The notes under the pieces: model-generated
Database searches by the model: none
What the model was told of the DNA's origin: nothing
Seen by the model: only the letters and a program-made list of their open reading frames with translations
Shown: positions 14,206-23,215 of the stretch, one piece after another
Layout of the letters: the number at the start of each line of letters is the position of its first letter
How positions within the stretch are numbered: the stretch's first letter is position 1
Program-made: the position numbers and the translations under genes
Origin: SVTX01 sp045588675
GTDB taxonomy: Bacteria > Bacillota > Clostridia > Oscillospirales > CAG-272
Assembly: GCA_045588675.1 (NCBI GenBank)
Contig: JAZNER010000025.1
Span: 1-44,243, forward strand
Direction: 5' to 3'
Length of the DNA stretch: 44,243 bases

Positions 14206-15894
14206 ATGGATTACAACTATTTAGCAGAATTGCTATTCCCCAACATAAAAGAAACTCCCGAGCAGATAGAGTCTAAATATCCAAAAAGAGAGCTTCCCGA
14301 GGGAGCGAAGGTAACAAGATTTGCTCCAAGCCCTACAGGCTTTGTTCACTTTGGCGGGCTGTTTCCGTCAACCGTTGGCGAGCGACTTGCTCACCAGAGC
14401 GGAGGAGTTTTTTTCCTTAGAATTGAGGATACCGACGCCAAGCGTGAGGTTGAAGGTGCTGCGGAGGGACTTATTAAAACCCTTGCAACATACGGTATTA
14501 ACTTCGACGAGGGTGCAATCCTTGACGGGAACGGTAAAATCTCTGATTGCGGAAAATACGGCCCATATAAGCAGAGCCAAAGAGCTGAGATTTATCAGGT
14601 GTTTGCAAAAAAGCTTGTGCAGGAAGGAAAGGCTTATCCCTGCTTCTCAACCGAAGAGGAGCTTAACGAATTGCAGACAGTTAACAAAAAAGAGGAAATC
14701 AAGAACACCGACTGGCAGGCAGAAGCAGAGGCAAGACGCGCTGAAATGCTTGCAAGACGCAACTTTACAATAGAAGAGGTTGAGGAACACTTAAAGGCAA
14801 ATCATCCATTTGTAGTCAGAATTCTGGCTCTCGGCGACCCCGAAAAGAAAACCAAATTCACCGACCTTGTAAAAGGAAATCTTGAAATTCCCGAAAATGA
14901 CGAGGATTTCGTTCTCCTTAAATCCGACGGAATTCCAACATACCATTTTGCACACGCGGTTGACGACCACCTGATGGGCACCACACACGTAATTCGCGGA
15001 GAGGAATGGCTTCCCAGCTTACCTAAGCACATTCAACTCTTTAACTATCTCGGCTTTAAGCTTCCGAAGTATTTGCATATTGCCCAGATTATGAAGCTTG
15101 ACGAGAACGGCAACAAGAAAAAGCTTTCAAAGCGTGATATGGGAGCAAATATGGACGACTACACCCGTATGGGTTATGCGCCAGAGGCGGTTTGTGAGTA
15201 TGTAATGACACTCCTAAACTCAAACTACGAGGAATGGCATGCTCAAAATGCAGACAAGCCATATACCGACTTCCCTTTCAATATCAAGAAGATGTCAACG
15301 TCAGGCTGTTTGTTTGATTTCAACAAGCTCAATGACGTTTCTAAAACAGTTATTTCCCGTATGTCAGCCGACGAGGTTACAGACAAGGTAACTGCGTGGG
15401 CTCAGGAATTTGACAGCGAATTTGGAGAAGAGCTTGCGCGTGACCGTGAATATGCAAAGCAAATCTTTGCAATCGGACGCGGCGGCAAAAAGCCAAGAAA
15501 GGACCTCTCCACCTGGGCTGACGCAAGACCTTATATGTCTTTCTTCTACGACAAATTCTTCACCGTTGAAGAAAGCTATCCCGAAAGCTTTGACAGGGCG
15601 GATATAATTGCCACACTTGAAAAATTCGCCGAAACATATTGCGAGGACGACGATATGAACACTTGGTTTGACAAAATCAAGGCAATCGCCGATTCTCTCG
15701 ACTTTGCCTCTGATATGAAGGCATATAAGGCAGAGTCTGAAAAATTCAAGGGTAATGTTGCCGATATAAGTATGTTTATTCGCGTTGCGGTTACAGGTAA
15801 GACAAATGCCCCCGACCTCTACACCGTTATGCAAATTATCGGACGGGAAAGAACTCTTGCAAGAATTTCAAATATGATAAACAACCTCAGATAA
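14206..15894 (+). CDS. gltX: Glutamyl-tRNA synthetase
   Basis: A 562-residue class I synthetase. The first signature reads APSPTGFVHFGG (HFGG at residues 48-51) and the second KKLSKRD. The GluRS-typical YHFAHAVDDHLMGTTHVIRGEEW lies between them. The protein is longer than the usual 470-490 residues; extra length is seen between the two signatures (DWQAEAEARRAEM region) and in the C-terminal anticodon-binding part. Two starts are possible: ATG 14200 or ATG 14206. The second is preferred, as AAAGGA then lies 8 bases away. The next gene is glnS, so this enzyme may need to charge only tRNA-Glu (inference). Confidence 0.95.
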   Translation: MDYNYLAELLFPNIKETPEQIESKYPKRELPEGAKVTRFAPSPTGFVHFGGLFPSTVGERLAHQSGGVFFLRIEDTDAKREVEGAAEGLIKTLATYGINFDEGAILDGNGKISDCGKYGPYKQSQRAEIYQVFAKKLVQEGKAYPCFSTEEELNELQTVNKKEEIKNTDWQAEAEARRAEMLARRNFTIEEVEEHLKANHPFVVRILALGDPEKKTKFTDLVKGNLEIPENDEDFVLLKSDGIPTYHFAHAVDDHLMGTTHVIRGEEWLPSLPKHIQLFNYLGFKLPKYLHIAQIMKLDENGNKKKLSKRDMGANMDDYTRMGYAPEAVCEYVMTLLNSNYEEWHAQNADKPYTDFPFNIKKMSTSGCLFDFNKLNDVSKTVISRMSADEVTDKVTAWAQEFDSEFGEELARDREYAKQIFAIGRGGKKPRKDLSTWADARPYMSFFYDKFFTVEESYPESFDRADIIATLEKFAETYCEDDDMNTWFDKIKAIADSLDFASDMKAYKAESEKFKGNVADISMFIRVAVTGKTNAPDLYTVMQIIGRERTLARISNMINNLR

Positions 15895-15912
15895 GAAAGG
15901 ATTTTATAAGAG

Positions 15913-17568
15913 ATGGAAGAAATAAGCAGCAATTTTATACACGATATAATTGACGAGGACCTCTCAACTAATCCAGGTCTTAAAATCCACACTCGTTTTC
16001 CCCCTGAGCCAAACGGATACCTTCATATCGGCTCGGTTAAGGCTATATGCATAAATACTGATGTGGCAAACAAGTATCAGGGGCTCTTCAATCTCCGTTA
16101 CGACGACACAAATCCCGCAAAGGAAAGCGACGAGTTTGTGCGCTCTATTCGCGAGGACCTTGAATGGCTCGGTGCTACACCCACAGGAGGAGTATTCTAC
16201 GGCTCTGATTACTTTGGCAAGTGCTACGAGTTTGCGGTTCAGCTAATCAAGCAGGGCGACGCGTATGTCTGCGACCTTTCAAAAGATGACCTTGCGGACT
16301 ATAAGGGCACAGACCGCTCTGTTGCGTCAAAAGAATCACCTTACCGCAACCGTACTGTTGAAGAAAACCTTGATTTGTTTGAGCGTATGAAAAACGGCAA
16401 ATTTGCAGACGGAGAGCGCACTCTGCGAGCAAAAATCGACCCTTCAAGCGATAATCCCTATCTCCGTGACCCCGTTATTTATCGTATAAAGCACATTCAC
16501 CATCACCGTCAGGGTGACGAGTGGTGTGTATATCCTATGTACGACTTCGCGCATCCGATTCAGGACGCGCTTGAGGGAATTACACATTCACTTTGCTCCA
16601 GTGAGTTCAGAAATCACCGACCTCTCTACGACTGGGTCGTAAATAAAATCGGATTTGAGCAAAAGCCCCATCAGTGGGAATTCGGACGAATGAATATCAC
16701 CTACACGGTTATGTCAAAGCGCTACTTGCGCCAGCTTGTTGAGGAAGGTCATGTTGACGGCTGGGACGACCCGCGTCTTCCTACCCTCTGCGGTCTTCGC
16801 CGTCGCGGATATACTCCGAATGCTCTCTTTACCTTTGTTCGCGAGGCAGGTGTCACAAACACAGACCACACGGTCGATGTCCGTCAGCTTGAAGCCTGTG
16901 TTCGTGATGACTTAAATGAAAATGCTCAACGCCGTATTGCGATAATCAATCCCATAAAGGTCATTATCGACAATTACCCTGAGGATAAGGAAGAAAAAAT
17001 CGTGGTTTCCAACCACCCTCAAAATCAAGAGCTTGGCACAAGAGAAGTACCTATGACACGCGAAATATACATTGATGCCGACGATTTTGCAGAGGTTCCC
17101 CCTCCGAAATTCTTCAGATTGAAGCCCGACGGCGAGGTTCGTCTTATGGGTGGATATATCATCAAATATGCGGGAATTGAAAAGAATGACGACGGCTCTA
17201 TAAAGTGTATTCACGCCACCGCTGACCTTGAAACAGGCAATGGAATGCCGACAGACGGCAGAAAAATCAAGGGCACAATACACTGGCTCTCGACAAAATA
17301 TGCAAAGCCTGCAACTATTATGCTCTATGACCGCCTGTTTAATATTGAGAACACCGCTTTCGTTCCCGACGGCAAGACATATCTTGATTTTCTCAATCCC
17401 GATTCGCTCAAAAAGGTAAGCGGTGCTATGGTGGAAGCAAGCCTTTATGATGCAAAGCCAGGCGAGAAGTTCCAGTTTGTCCGCACGGGCTATTTCTGCA
17501 AGGATACAAAGAACGCTGACACATTTAACAGCGTTGTCGGACTCAAGGATAGCTTCGCAAAGAAATAA
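15913..17568 (+). CDS. glnS: Glutaminyl-tRNA synthetase
   Basis: A 551-residue class I synthetase of the GlnRS type. PPEPNGYLHIGS carries HIGS at residues 38-41 where HIGH is usual, and TVMSKRYLRQLV is the KMSKS motif. GlnRS-specific blocks include LFNLRYDDTNPAKES, YDFAHPIQDALEGITHSLCS and ETGNGMPTDGRKIKGTIHW in the C-terminal beta-barrel. The length is typical. It starts 18 bases after gltX stops, with AAAGGA before the ATG, so the two are co-transcribed. It gives direct Gln-tRNA formation instead of the GatCAB transamidation route. Confidence 0.97.
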   Translation: MEEISSNFIHDIIDEDLSTNPGLKIHTRFPPEPNGYLHIGSVKAICINTDVANKYQGLFNLRYDDTNPAKESDEFVRSIREDLEWLGATPTGGVFYGSDYFGKCYEFAVQLIKQGDAYVCDLSKDDLADYKGTDRSVASKESPYRNRTVEENLDLFERMKNGKFADGERTLRAKIDPSSDNPYLRDPVIYRIKHIHHHRQGDEWCVYPMYDFAHPIQDALEGITHSLCSSEFRNHRPLYDWVVNKIGFEQKPHQWEFGRMNITYTVMSKRYLRQLVEEGHVDGWDDPRLPTLCGLRRRGYTPNALFTFVREAGVTNTDHTVDVRQLEACVRDDLNENAQRRIAIINPIKVIIDNYPEDKEEKIVVSNHPQNQELGTREVPMTREIYIDADDFAEVPPPKFFRLKPDGEVRLMGGYIIKYAGIEKNDDGSIKCIHATADLETGNGMPTDGRKIKGTIHWLSTKYAKPATIMLYDRLFNIENTAFVPDGKTYLDFLNPDSLKKVSGAMVEASLYDAKPGEKFQFVRTGYFCKDTKNADTFNSVVGLKDSFAKK

Positions 17569-17585
17569 TAAAGAAACACTCAAAA

Positions 17586-17620
17586 AGGGAGAGCTCATTT
17601 ATTAATCAGAGTTCTCCCTA
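17586..17620 (+). terminator. Hairpin after glnS
   Basis: AGGGAGA-GCTC pairs with GAGT-TCTCCCT around a 12-base AT loop. The following T-tract is poor, so termination strength is uncertain. Confidence 0.5.
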
Positions 17621-17649
17621 TTTATAAAGATTTATAAAGGAATTTATCT

Positions 17650-17967
17650 ATGCTTGAACTAATTAAGGAAAATCTTCCCTACTCGCTCTTTTATATATAT
17701 TTTATATCAGTTTCAATCATTTCAATAGTAATTTGCATATATGACAAGAAAATCTCAAAGAAAAACAGGGTTGAGCTCAGAGTGCCCGAGCGAACTCTTC
17801 TTTTGCTATCGGCAATAGGAGGCTCGGTTGCAATGTTTATATGTATGATACTTGTCAGGCACAAAACAAAGCATCTGAAATTTATGCTTGGTATTCCGCT
17901 GATTATTTTGGCACAGGCTGTCGCAATTTATCTGCTCTTTTACTATAATATATTTCCAATTGTGTAA
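17650..17967 (+). CDS. DUF1294 family membrane protein
   Basis: A 105-residue protein with a first helix (about residues 13-30), the polar segment YDKKISKKNRVELRVPERTLL, a glycine-containing helix (LLSAIGGSVAMFICMILV), the RHKTKHLKFMLGIPL block and a last helix. The D-K-x...R-V-P-E...GG...RHKT pattern is that of DUF1294, small inner-membrane proteins of unknown function. The full family length is present. AAAGGA lies about 8 bases before the ATG. It stands alone between glnS and the Phe T-box. Confidence 0.85.
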   Translation: MLELIKENLPYSLFYIYFISVSIISIVICIYDKKISKKNRVELRVPERTLLLLSAIGGSVAMFICMILVRHKTKHLKFMLGIPLIILAQAVAIYLLFYYNIFPIV

Positions 17968-18017
17968 ATTGCATATAAATATGCTTTTGTCGCTATTTTA
18001 TTTTGTTAAAAATATTC

Positions 18018-18046
18018 TTGCCAAATAAATTAAAATATGTTATAAT
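18018..18046 (+). promoter_or_regulatory. Promoter of the pheST T-box leader
   Basis: TTGCCA (18018-18023), 17-base spacer, TATAAT (18041-18046). Confidence 0.75.
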
Positions 18047-18052
18047 TAATAT

Positions 18053-18320
18053 ATATTATATAAGCATTGATAAGGTTCGCCTGTCTTTAGCGCATATCAC
18101 AGAGAGTCTGCATTTGCTGGGAGCAGATATATGTAAAAGAAAGTGCATTTCGCCTTGGAGCTTGCTTGGTCAAAGCTTTTTGTGTGTAGCCAAGCACGGT
18201 TTGACTCCGTTAAAGGTCAGCAAAGTGTTGGCTTTGTTATTTGACAAGGTCAAAATGCGGGTGGTACCGCGGATTACTATGTTTTCCGTCCCAATTCTCG
18301 AAAGAGGATTGGGATTTTTT
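18053..18320 (+). promoter_or_regulatory. T-box riboswitch leader of pheST (specifier UUC, Phe)
   Basis: Stem I starts with AAGG near 18071 and ends with CCTT; the candidate specifier UUC (18149-18151) is followed by G and then CCTT, the same layout as in the leuS leader. The distal AG-bulge sequence CAGAGAGTCTGC is present. The T-box sequence GGTGGTACCGCGG is at 18260-18272, and the regulated terminator follows at 18289-18320. Uncharged tRNA-Phe should promote readthrough. Confidence 0.95.
18289..18320 (+). terminator. Regulated terminator of the pheST T-box
   Basis: TCCCAATTCTC (18289-18299) pairs with GAGGATTGGGA (18304-18314) around a GAAA tetraloop, one T-G pair, then six T. Confidence 0.93.
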
Positions 18321-18321
18321 A

Positions 18322-18512
18322 TCGCACAAAAAAGGGGAACCCCCACTTGTGTGTTCCCCCTTTTTTCGCTTTCAGCGAAAATTCACCCCCTCGTGGCGCT
18401 TTGGAAGGATTAAGGATTTTCGAGCCTTGCAAGGCTCGACCGCCGCGCTCGGCGGCTCAGCCAAGCCTTTTGAAAAAGGCTTGAGCGAAAACTTTCTGGG
18501 AAGCACCGCCCT
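18322..18512. repeat. Palindrome-rich intergenic element between the Phe T-box and pheS
   Basis: Besides the hairpin at 18328-18366, four more stems follow: TTTCGCT/AGCGAAA (about 18364-18380), CGAGCCTT/AAGGCTCG (18421-18438), CCGCCG/CGGCGG (18440-18455) and AAGCCTTTT/AAAAGGCTT (18463-18482). The part from 18421 to 18456 is far richer in GC than neighbouring intergenic DNA. No gene is visible. It looks like a mobile or repeated intergenic element inserted into the pheST leader. Confidence 0.7.
18328..18366 (+). terminator. Second strong terminator-like hairpin before pheS
   Basis: AAAAAAGGGGAAC pairs with GTTCCCCCTTTTTT (one bulged C) around a 12-base loop, with the U-tract built into the stem. 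It lies beyond the T-box terminator and 216 bases upstream of pheS. Confidence 0.8.
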
Positions 18513-18581
18513 TATGTCATCGCTAAATTAAAATTTGTAATTAAAAAATTTATATAACTCTAATTTGAAAGGAATTTCAAA

Positions 18582-19604
18582 ATGAAAGAAACGCTTAACC
18601 GTATAAAAATTGAAGCGCTTGAGCAAATCGCTTCAGACGAAATTGACGACGCCGCTCTTGAAGCCCTCAGAATCAAGTATCTCGGCAAAAAGGGTGAGCT
18701 CACCGCAGTTTTGCGCGGAATGGGACAGCTGAGTGCTGAGGATCGCCCTATCGTCGGTCAGATTGCAAACGAGGTAAGAGAGCAGATTGAGGACGCGCTT
18801 ACCGAAAAGAAATCGGCTCTTCGCGAAAAGGCTCTTGATGCTAAAATGAAAGCCGAAAAGCTCGATGTTACAGTACCGGGTAAAAAGACAAAGGTCGGTC
18901 ACAGACACCCCCTCACTCTTGTACAGCGCGATATGGAGGAAATCTTTATCGGTATGGGATTTTCAATAGCCGAAGGCCCTGAGGTTGAGTACGACTACTA
19001 TAACTTCCAGGCCTTGAACATTCCCGAAAATCACCCGGCGCGTGACACACAGGATACCTTCTATATTTCGGAAAATATACTTCTCCGCTCACAGACCTCT
19101 CCCGTTCAGGCGAGAACTATGGAGGTGCAGAAGCCGGGTATCCGCATAATCTCCCTCGGCCGCGTTTACAGAAGCGATGCTATGGACGCAACTCACTCTC
19201 CTCTTTTCCATCAGATGGAAGGTCTTGTTGTTGACAAGGGCATCACTATGGGCGACCTTAAGGGTATGCTTGAAACCTTTGCAAAGGCTGAGTTCGGCGA
19301 GGATACAAGAGTAAGATTCCGTCCTCACCACTTCCCCTTTACAGAGCCCTCTGCTGAGGTTGATGTTTCTTGCTTTGCTTGCGGCGGCAAGGGCTGCCGT
19401 CTTTGCAAGGGTGAGGGCTGGATCGAAATTCTCGGCGCGGGCATGGTACACCCCAATGTTCTTCGCAACTGCGGTATTGACCCTGAGGTTTACAGCGGAT
19501 TTGCCTTCGGTATGGGTATTGAGCGAATTGCAATGCTCAAATATCACATTGACGACATTCGTCACTTCTATGACAATGACGTCAGATTTATCGAGCAATT
19601 CTAA
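18582..19604 (+). CDS. pheS: Phenylalanyl-tRNA synthetase alpha subunit
   Basis: A 340-residue class II synthetase catalytic subunit, which forms an alpha2-beta2 enzyme with PheT. The N-terminal coiled coil (about 1-85, with ALRIKYLGKKGELT) is followed by the catalytic core: motif 1 region HPLTLV, motif 2 FRPHHFPFTEPSAEVDVSC and motif 3 GFAFGMGIERIAMLKY. A Cys-rich loop (CFACGGKGCRLCKGEGW) is usual in Firmicutes. The length is normal. AAAGGAA is 7 bases before the ATG. The gene lies downstream of a Phe T-box and of an unusual palindromic insert. Confidence 0.98.
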   Translation: MKETLNRIKIEALEQIASDEIDDAALEALRIKYLGKKGELTAVLRGMGQLSAEDRPIVGQIANEVREQIEDALTEKKSALREKALDAKMKAEKLDVTVPGKKTKVGHRHPLTLVQRDMEEIFIGMGFSIAEGPEVEYDYYNFQALNIPENHPARDTQDTFYISENILLRSQTSPVQARTMEVQKPGIRIISLGRVYRSDAMDATHSPLFHQMEGLVVDKGITMGDLKGMLETFAKAEFGEDTRVRFRPHHFPFTEPSAEVDVSCFACGGKGCRLCKGEGWIEILGAGMVHPNVLRNCGIDPEVYSGFAFGMGIERIAMLKYHIDDIRHFYDNDVRFIEQF

Positions 19605-19622
19605 GAAAGGCAGGTATATAGA

Positions 19623-22022
19623 ATGAATCTTTCACTAAAATGGCTTCACGATTTTACAAATACAGACGGTATTTCGGTTAAGGAATACTGCGACAGAATG
19701 ACAGATACAGGAAGCAAGGTTGAGGGCTATGAAATTCTCGGAGAGGATATACAGAATGTTGTTGTCGCTCGTGTTGAGGAGATAGTTCGCCACCCCGACT
19801 CCGACCATATGTTTATTTGTCAGGTAAACATTGGCAAAAGTGAGCTTGTTCAGATAGTTACAGGCGCTCAGAATGTAAAGCAGGGTGATATTGTACCTGC
19901 CGCTGTTCCTGTGGCTCATCTCCCCGGTGGAGTGACTATTAAGGCAGGAAAGCTTCGTGGCGTTGAATCAAACGGTATGCTCTGCTCTATTGCCGAGCTC
20001 AACCTCACTATTCACGATATGCCTGAGGCGTGCGAGGACGGAATCCTCATTCTGGGCAAGAGCTTTGAGGATAAGATCGGTATGGACATTAAGGAAGCTC
20101 TGCTTCTTGATGACACGGTCGTTGAGTTTGAAATCACCTCTAACCGCCCTGATTGCCTTTCGGTAATCGGTCTTGCAAGAGAGAGTGCAATCAGCTTTGA
20201 TAAGCCCTTGAATATACCTGCTCCTGTTGTCAAAGAGCTTGGTGACGGCGACAAGGTTGAAAACTATCTCTCGGTAAAAATCAGCGACAGCGATCTTTGC
20301 TACCGTTATGCCGCAAAGGTTGTTAAAAATGTCAAGATTGCTCCCTCTCCTCTCTGGCTCAGAATGAGATTGCGCGCAGCGGGTGTTCGCCCCATCAATA
20401 ATATCGTTGATATTACAAACTATGTAATGCTTGAATACGGTCAGCCAATGCACGCATTTGATTACACCTGTCTTGACGGCAAGGCAATCAATGTTCGCCG
20501 CGCCCTTGACGGTGAGGTTTTCAAATCCCTCGACGACAAGGACCATATTCTTGACTCGACCATGCTCGCAATCTGTGACGAGAAAAAGCCCTGTGCGCTC
20601 GCAGGCGTTATGGGCGGTGCAAATTCTGAAATCAAGGACGATACAACGACCGTTGTATTTGAATCAGCTTGCTTTAGCGGTCCCGCTGTTCGTATTGCCG
20701 CAAAGAAGAACGGTATGAGAACCGAGTCGAGCGCGCGCTTTGAAAAAGGTCTTGACCCCGAAAACTGTATGGCTGGACTTTTACGCGCTTGCGAGCTCGT
20801 TCAAATGCTCGGCGCTGGCGAGGTGGTTGACGGCACGATAGATATTTACCCTTCAAAGCCTGAGGCGGTAATTCTTCCTCTCGAGGTTGATAAAATCAAT
20901 AAGTTCCTCGGCGTAGAGCTTGACAGAGATTATATGGTAAGCGTTCTTCAACGCCTTGAATGTAAGGTTGAGGGCGACAATATTATCGTTCCCTCTTTCC
21001 GTCAAGACCTCACCTGCATGAATGATATTGCAGAGGAAATTATCCGTATTTACGGCTACAATAAGATTAAGTCAACCTGCATTTATGCAGAAACCACACA
21101 GGGCGGAAGAACCCCTAAGCAAAAATTTGAGGTTGACTGCGAAGAGCTGCTTTACGGAATGGGCTTTGACCAGATTCAGACCTTCTCCTTCATAAGCCCT
21201 AAATATTACGATAAGATAAGACTTCCGGAGGATAGTGCTCTCCGCAATTCTGTTGTAATCAGCAATCCTCTCGGAGAGGACACAAGCGTTATGAGAACAA
21301 CCGCGCTCCCCTCACTCCTTGAGGTCGTTGCGCGAAATATTAACTTCTCAAATGAAAATGCTCGCCTATTTGAAATGGCAAGTGTTTATATCCCCAATGC
21401 CGACAGCACTCATCTCCCCGCTGAAAACAAGGTTATAACACTTGGTATGTACGGAGATGAGGACTTCTATTCGATAAAGGGTGTAATTGAGAATATTTTG
21501 GAAGCTGCGGGTATTAAAAAGGCTACATTTGAAGCTTATGATGCCGACCGCGCTTACCACCCTGGCAGATGCGCAAGAATAATCTCGGCTGACGGACACG
21601 AGCTTGGTGTGTTTGGTCAAATTCACCCCTTGACTGCTCAAAACTACGGTGTTAACACACAAATTTATGCCGCTTCTCTCTCGTTTGACGAGATTTGGAG
21701 CTGTGCTGATATGGCGGTTGACTACAAGCCTCTGCCTAAATTCCCCGCTGTTACCCGTGACTTCTCATTCGTTTGTGATGAAGAGCTTGAGGTTGGTAAG
21801 ATTGAAGAGGTTATGGCAAAGGCTTCGGGCAAGCTTCTTGAAGACATTAAGCTATTCGATATTTATCGCGGTGAAAAGCTCGGCGAGGGCAAAAAGAGCG
21901 TTGCATTCCGTGTAATACTCCGCGCTCCCGACCGCACACTCACGGTTGAAGAGGCTGACAAGGTTTCAAAGAAAATTCTCAACGACCTCAAGTTCAGACT
22001 CGGACTGAACATCAGAGAATAA
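19623..22022 (+). CDS. pheT: Phenylalanyl-tRNA synthetase beta subunit
   Basis: A 799-residue partner of PheS. Residues about 40-150 form the EMAP/OB-fold tRNA-binding domain (VVARVEEIVRHPDSDHMFIC). The B3/B4 editing domain follows (MRLRAAGVRPINNIVDITNYVM), then B5, a catalytic-like B6-B7 core, and the C-terminal ferredoxin-like anticodon-binding domain (FPAVTRDFSFVCDEEL to the end). It charges tRNA-Phe and edits Tyr-tRNA-Phe. It starts 18 bases after pheS with AGAAAGG/CAGG upstream, so it is in the same T-box-controlled operon. The length is standard. Confidence 0.98.
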   Translation: MNLSLKWLHDFTNTDGISVKEYCDRMTDTGSKVEGYEILGEDIQNVVVARVEEIVRHPDSDHMFICQVNIGKSELVQIVTGAQNVKQGDIVPAAVPVAHLPGGVTIKAGKLRGVESNGMLCSIAELNLTIHDMPEACEDGILILGKSFEDKIGMDIKEALLLDDTVVEFEITSNRPDCLSVIGLARESAISFDKPLNIPAPVVKELGDGDKVENYLSVKISDSDLCYRYAAKVVKNVKIAPSPLWLRMRLRAAGVRPINNIVDITNYVMLEYGQPMHAFDYTCLDGKAINVRRALDGEVFKSLDDKDHILDSTMLAICDEKKPCALAGVMGGANSEIKDDTTTVVFESACFSGPAVRIAAKKNGMRTESSARFEKGLDPENCMAGLLRACELVQMLGAGEVVDGTIDIYPSKPEAVILPLEVDKINKFLGVELDRDYMVSVLQRLECKVEGDNIIVPSFRQDLTCMNDIAEEIIRIYGYNKIKSTCIYAETTQGGRTPKQKFEVDCEELLYGMGFDQIQTFSFISPKYYDKIRLPEDSALRNSVVISNPLGEDTSVMRTTALPSLLEVVARNINFSNENARLFEMASVYIPNADSTHLPAENKVITLGMYGDEDFYSIKGVIENILEAAGIKKATFEAYDADRAYHPGRCARIISADGHELGVFGQIHPLTAQNYGVNTQIYAASLSFDEIWSCADMAVDYKPLPKFPAVTRDFSFVCDEELEVGKIEEVMAKASGKLLEDIKLFDIYRGEKLGEGKKSVAFRVILRAPDRTLTVEEADKVSKKILNDLKFRLGLNIRE

Positions 22023-22108
22023 TAAAAATCAGTTTCACATCAGGGCTTGCTAAAAACAGGGCAAGCCTTATGTGGCAATTGTAATAAATATGAAAGGTCT
22101 GTTTCAAA

Positions 22109-22315
22109 ATGGAAAAAAGCAGAACAGAAAAATTAAATGAATATGCGAGAAGAATTAAGGCGGGCGAAATCTTGACAGATGAGGAGCTTGCCGACAGAGA
22201 TAAGCTCCGAGAGGAATATCTCGAAGCCTTCCGCAAGAATTTCCGCGCTCAGCTTGACAATACTGTTATCCAGTACCCCGACGGAACTAAAAAATCATTA
22301 AAAAAAGACAACTAA
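22109..22315 (+). CDS. DUF896 (YnzC-like) protein
   Basis: A 68-residue charged protein with two helices: residues about 4-40 contain RTEKLNEYARRIKAGEILTD, the DUF896 signature (I-N-E-L-A-x-K-x-K-x-G-L-T pattern), then EELADRDKLREEYLEAFRKN, and a C-terminal beta tail (VIQYPDGTKKSLK). Family members are small cytoplasmic proteins of unknown role; B. subtilis YnzC lies near lexA and yneA in the SOS region. AAAGG lies about 11 bases before the ATG. It is 86 bases after pheT, probably in the same transcript or with its own weak promoter. Confidence 0.88.
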   Translation: MEKSRTEKLNEYARRIKAGEILTDEELADRDKLREEYLEAFRKNFRAQLDNTVIQYPDGTKKSLKKDN

Positions 22316-22361
22316 AGGCCTGATTTAAAGCAAATCCAGATAAAAACTTTGGCAGGAAAAA

Positions 22362-22691
22362 ATGGAACAAAAAAGATTTTCAAAAAATGATAACGGGTTT
22401 ATATGTGAGCATTGCGGGCGCGAAGTAAAGCCTCTGGGCTACACCTCGCGAAACCACTGCCCCTTTTGCTTATGGTCGCTTCACGTTGACATAAATCCAG
22501 GTGACAGAGCCTGCGAATGTCGAGCGCCTATGGAGCCTATAAAGGTCGTCACCGACGCGAGAAAGGGATACATCATTTTGCACAAATGCACAAAATGCCA
22601 CGAAATCCACCGAAACCGCGCAGCGCACGAGGCGAAGGTTCAGCCCGACAACATTAAGCTGTTAATTTCGCTTACAAGCGTAGAAATCTAA
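22362..22691 (+). CDS. RNHCP domain protein
   Basis: A 109-residue zinc-ribbon-like protein with FICEHCGREV (Cys pair), SRNHCPFCLWSLHVD (the naming RNHCP motif with a second Cys pair), CECRAPMEPI and ILHKCTKCHEIHRNRAA. The four Cys pairs suggest two zinc sites. The family is widespread in Firmicutes with no assigned function; nucleic-acid binding is likely by analogy. It starts 46 bases after DUF896 and is followed 18 bases later by ruvX, so it is probably in an operon with both. Confidence 0.88.
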   Translation: MEQKRFSKNDNGFICEHCGREVKPLGYTSRNHCPFCLWSLHVDINPGDRACECRAPMEPIKVVTDARKGYIILHKCTKCHEIHRNRAAHEAKVQPDNIKLLISLTSVEI

Positions 22692-22709
22692 TTAATTCAA
22701 GGAAACATA

Positions 22710-23186
22710 ATGCAAAGATTATTAAAAACACAAGGAAAGCTTCTCGGCATCGACTTCGGCGACAAGCGCACAGGTCTTGCAGTTTCGGACAGAAACCGTA
22801 TTTTAGCTTCGGGAATAGGACAGATAAGCGTTGGCGGAATGCAAAAAACCGCCGCGCGAATTTGCGAAATTATCAAAGAAGAGCAGATTGACGGCGGAAT
22901 TGTCGTAGGACTTCCGATAAATATGGACGGAAGTCACGGCCCACGCGCCGAGCATTGTGAAAAATTTGCTTCTATTCTGTCGGCACAGCTCTCAAGTATT
23001 CCCGAGATTTCAAGCCTGCCGATAGTTATGATTGACGAGCGAATGACAACTATGGCTGCGTCAAGGTATCTTAATGAAACCGACACGAGAGGTCAAAAGC
23101 GCAAGAGTGTAATCGATACCCTGTCTGCTCAAATCATTCTTCAGAACGCGCTTGACAAATTGAAGAATATGTCAGAGAGATGTTAA
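22710..23186 (+). CDS. ruvX: Putative pre-16S rRNA nuclease / Holliday junction resolvase RuvX
   Basis: A 158-residue YqgF-family RNase H-fold nuclease. LLGIDFGDKRTGLAVSD is the N-terminal acidic motif, GIVVGLPINMDGSHGPRAE follows, and VMIDERMTTMAASRYL and the C-terminal KRKSVIDTLSAQIILQ carry the remaining acidic residues. E. coli YqgF processes 16S rRNA 5' ends; the resolvase role is older and less certain. The usual length is about 140-150. AAGGAAAC is just upstream of the ATG. Confidence 0.93.
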   Translation: MQRLLKTQGKLLGIDFGDKRTGLAVSDRNRILASGIGQISVGGMQKTAARICEIIKEEQIDGGIVVGLPINMDGSHGPRAEHCEKFASILSAQLSSIPEISSLPIVMIDERMTTMAASRYLNETDTRGQKRKSVIDTLSAQIILQNALDKLKNMSERC

Positions 23187-23215
23187 TTCTCAATTCTTGA
23201 AAGGAAAAAGACAAA

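Noticed and set aside
16912..17598. 228-codon minus-strand frame antisense to glnS
   Set aside because: Shadow of glnS codon bias; no supporting signals.
22045..22068. Hairpin GGCTTGC/GCAAGCC after pheT as terminator
   Set aside because: Only a seven-base-pair stem with no T-tract, so too weak to call; it may still influence the mRNA end.
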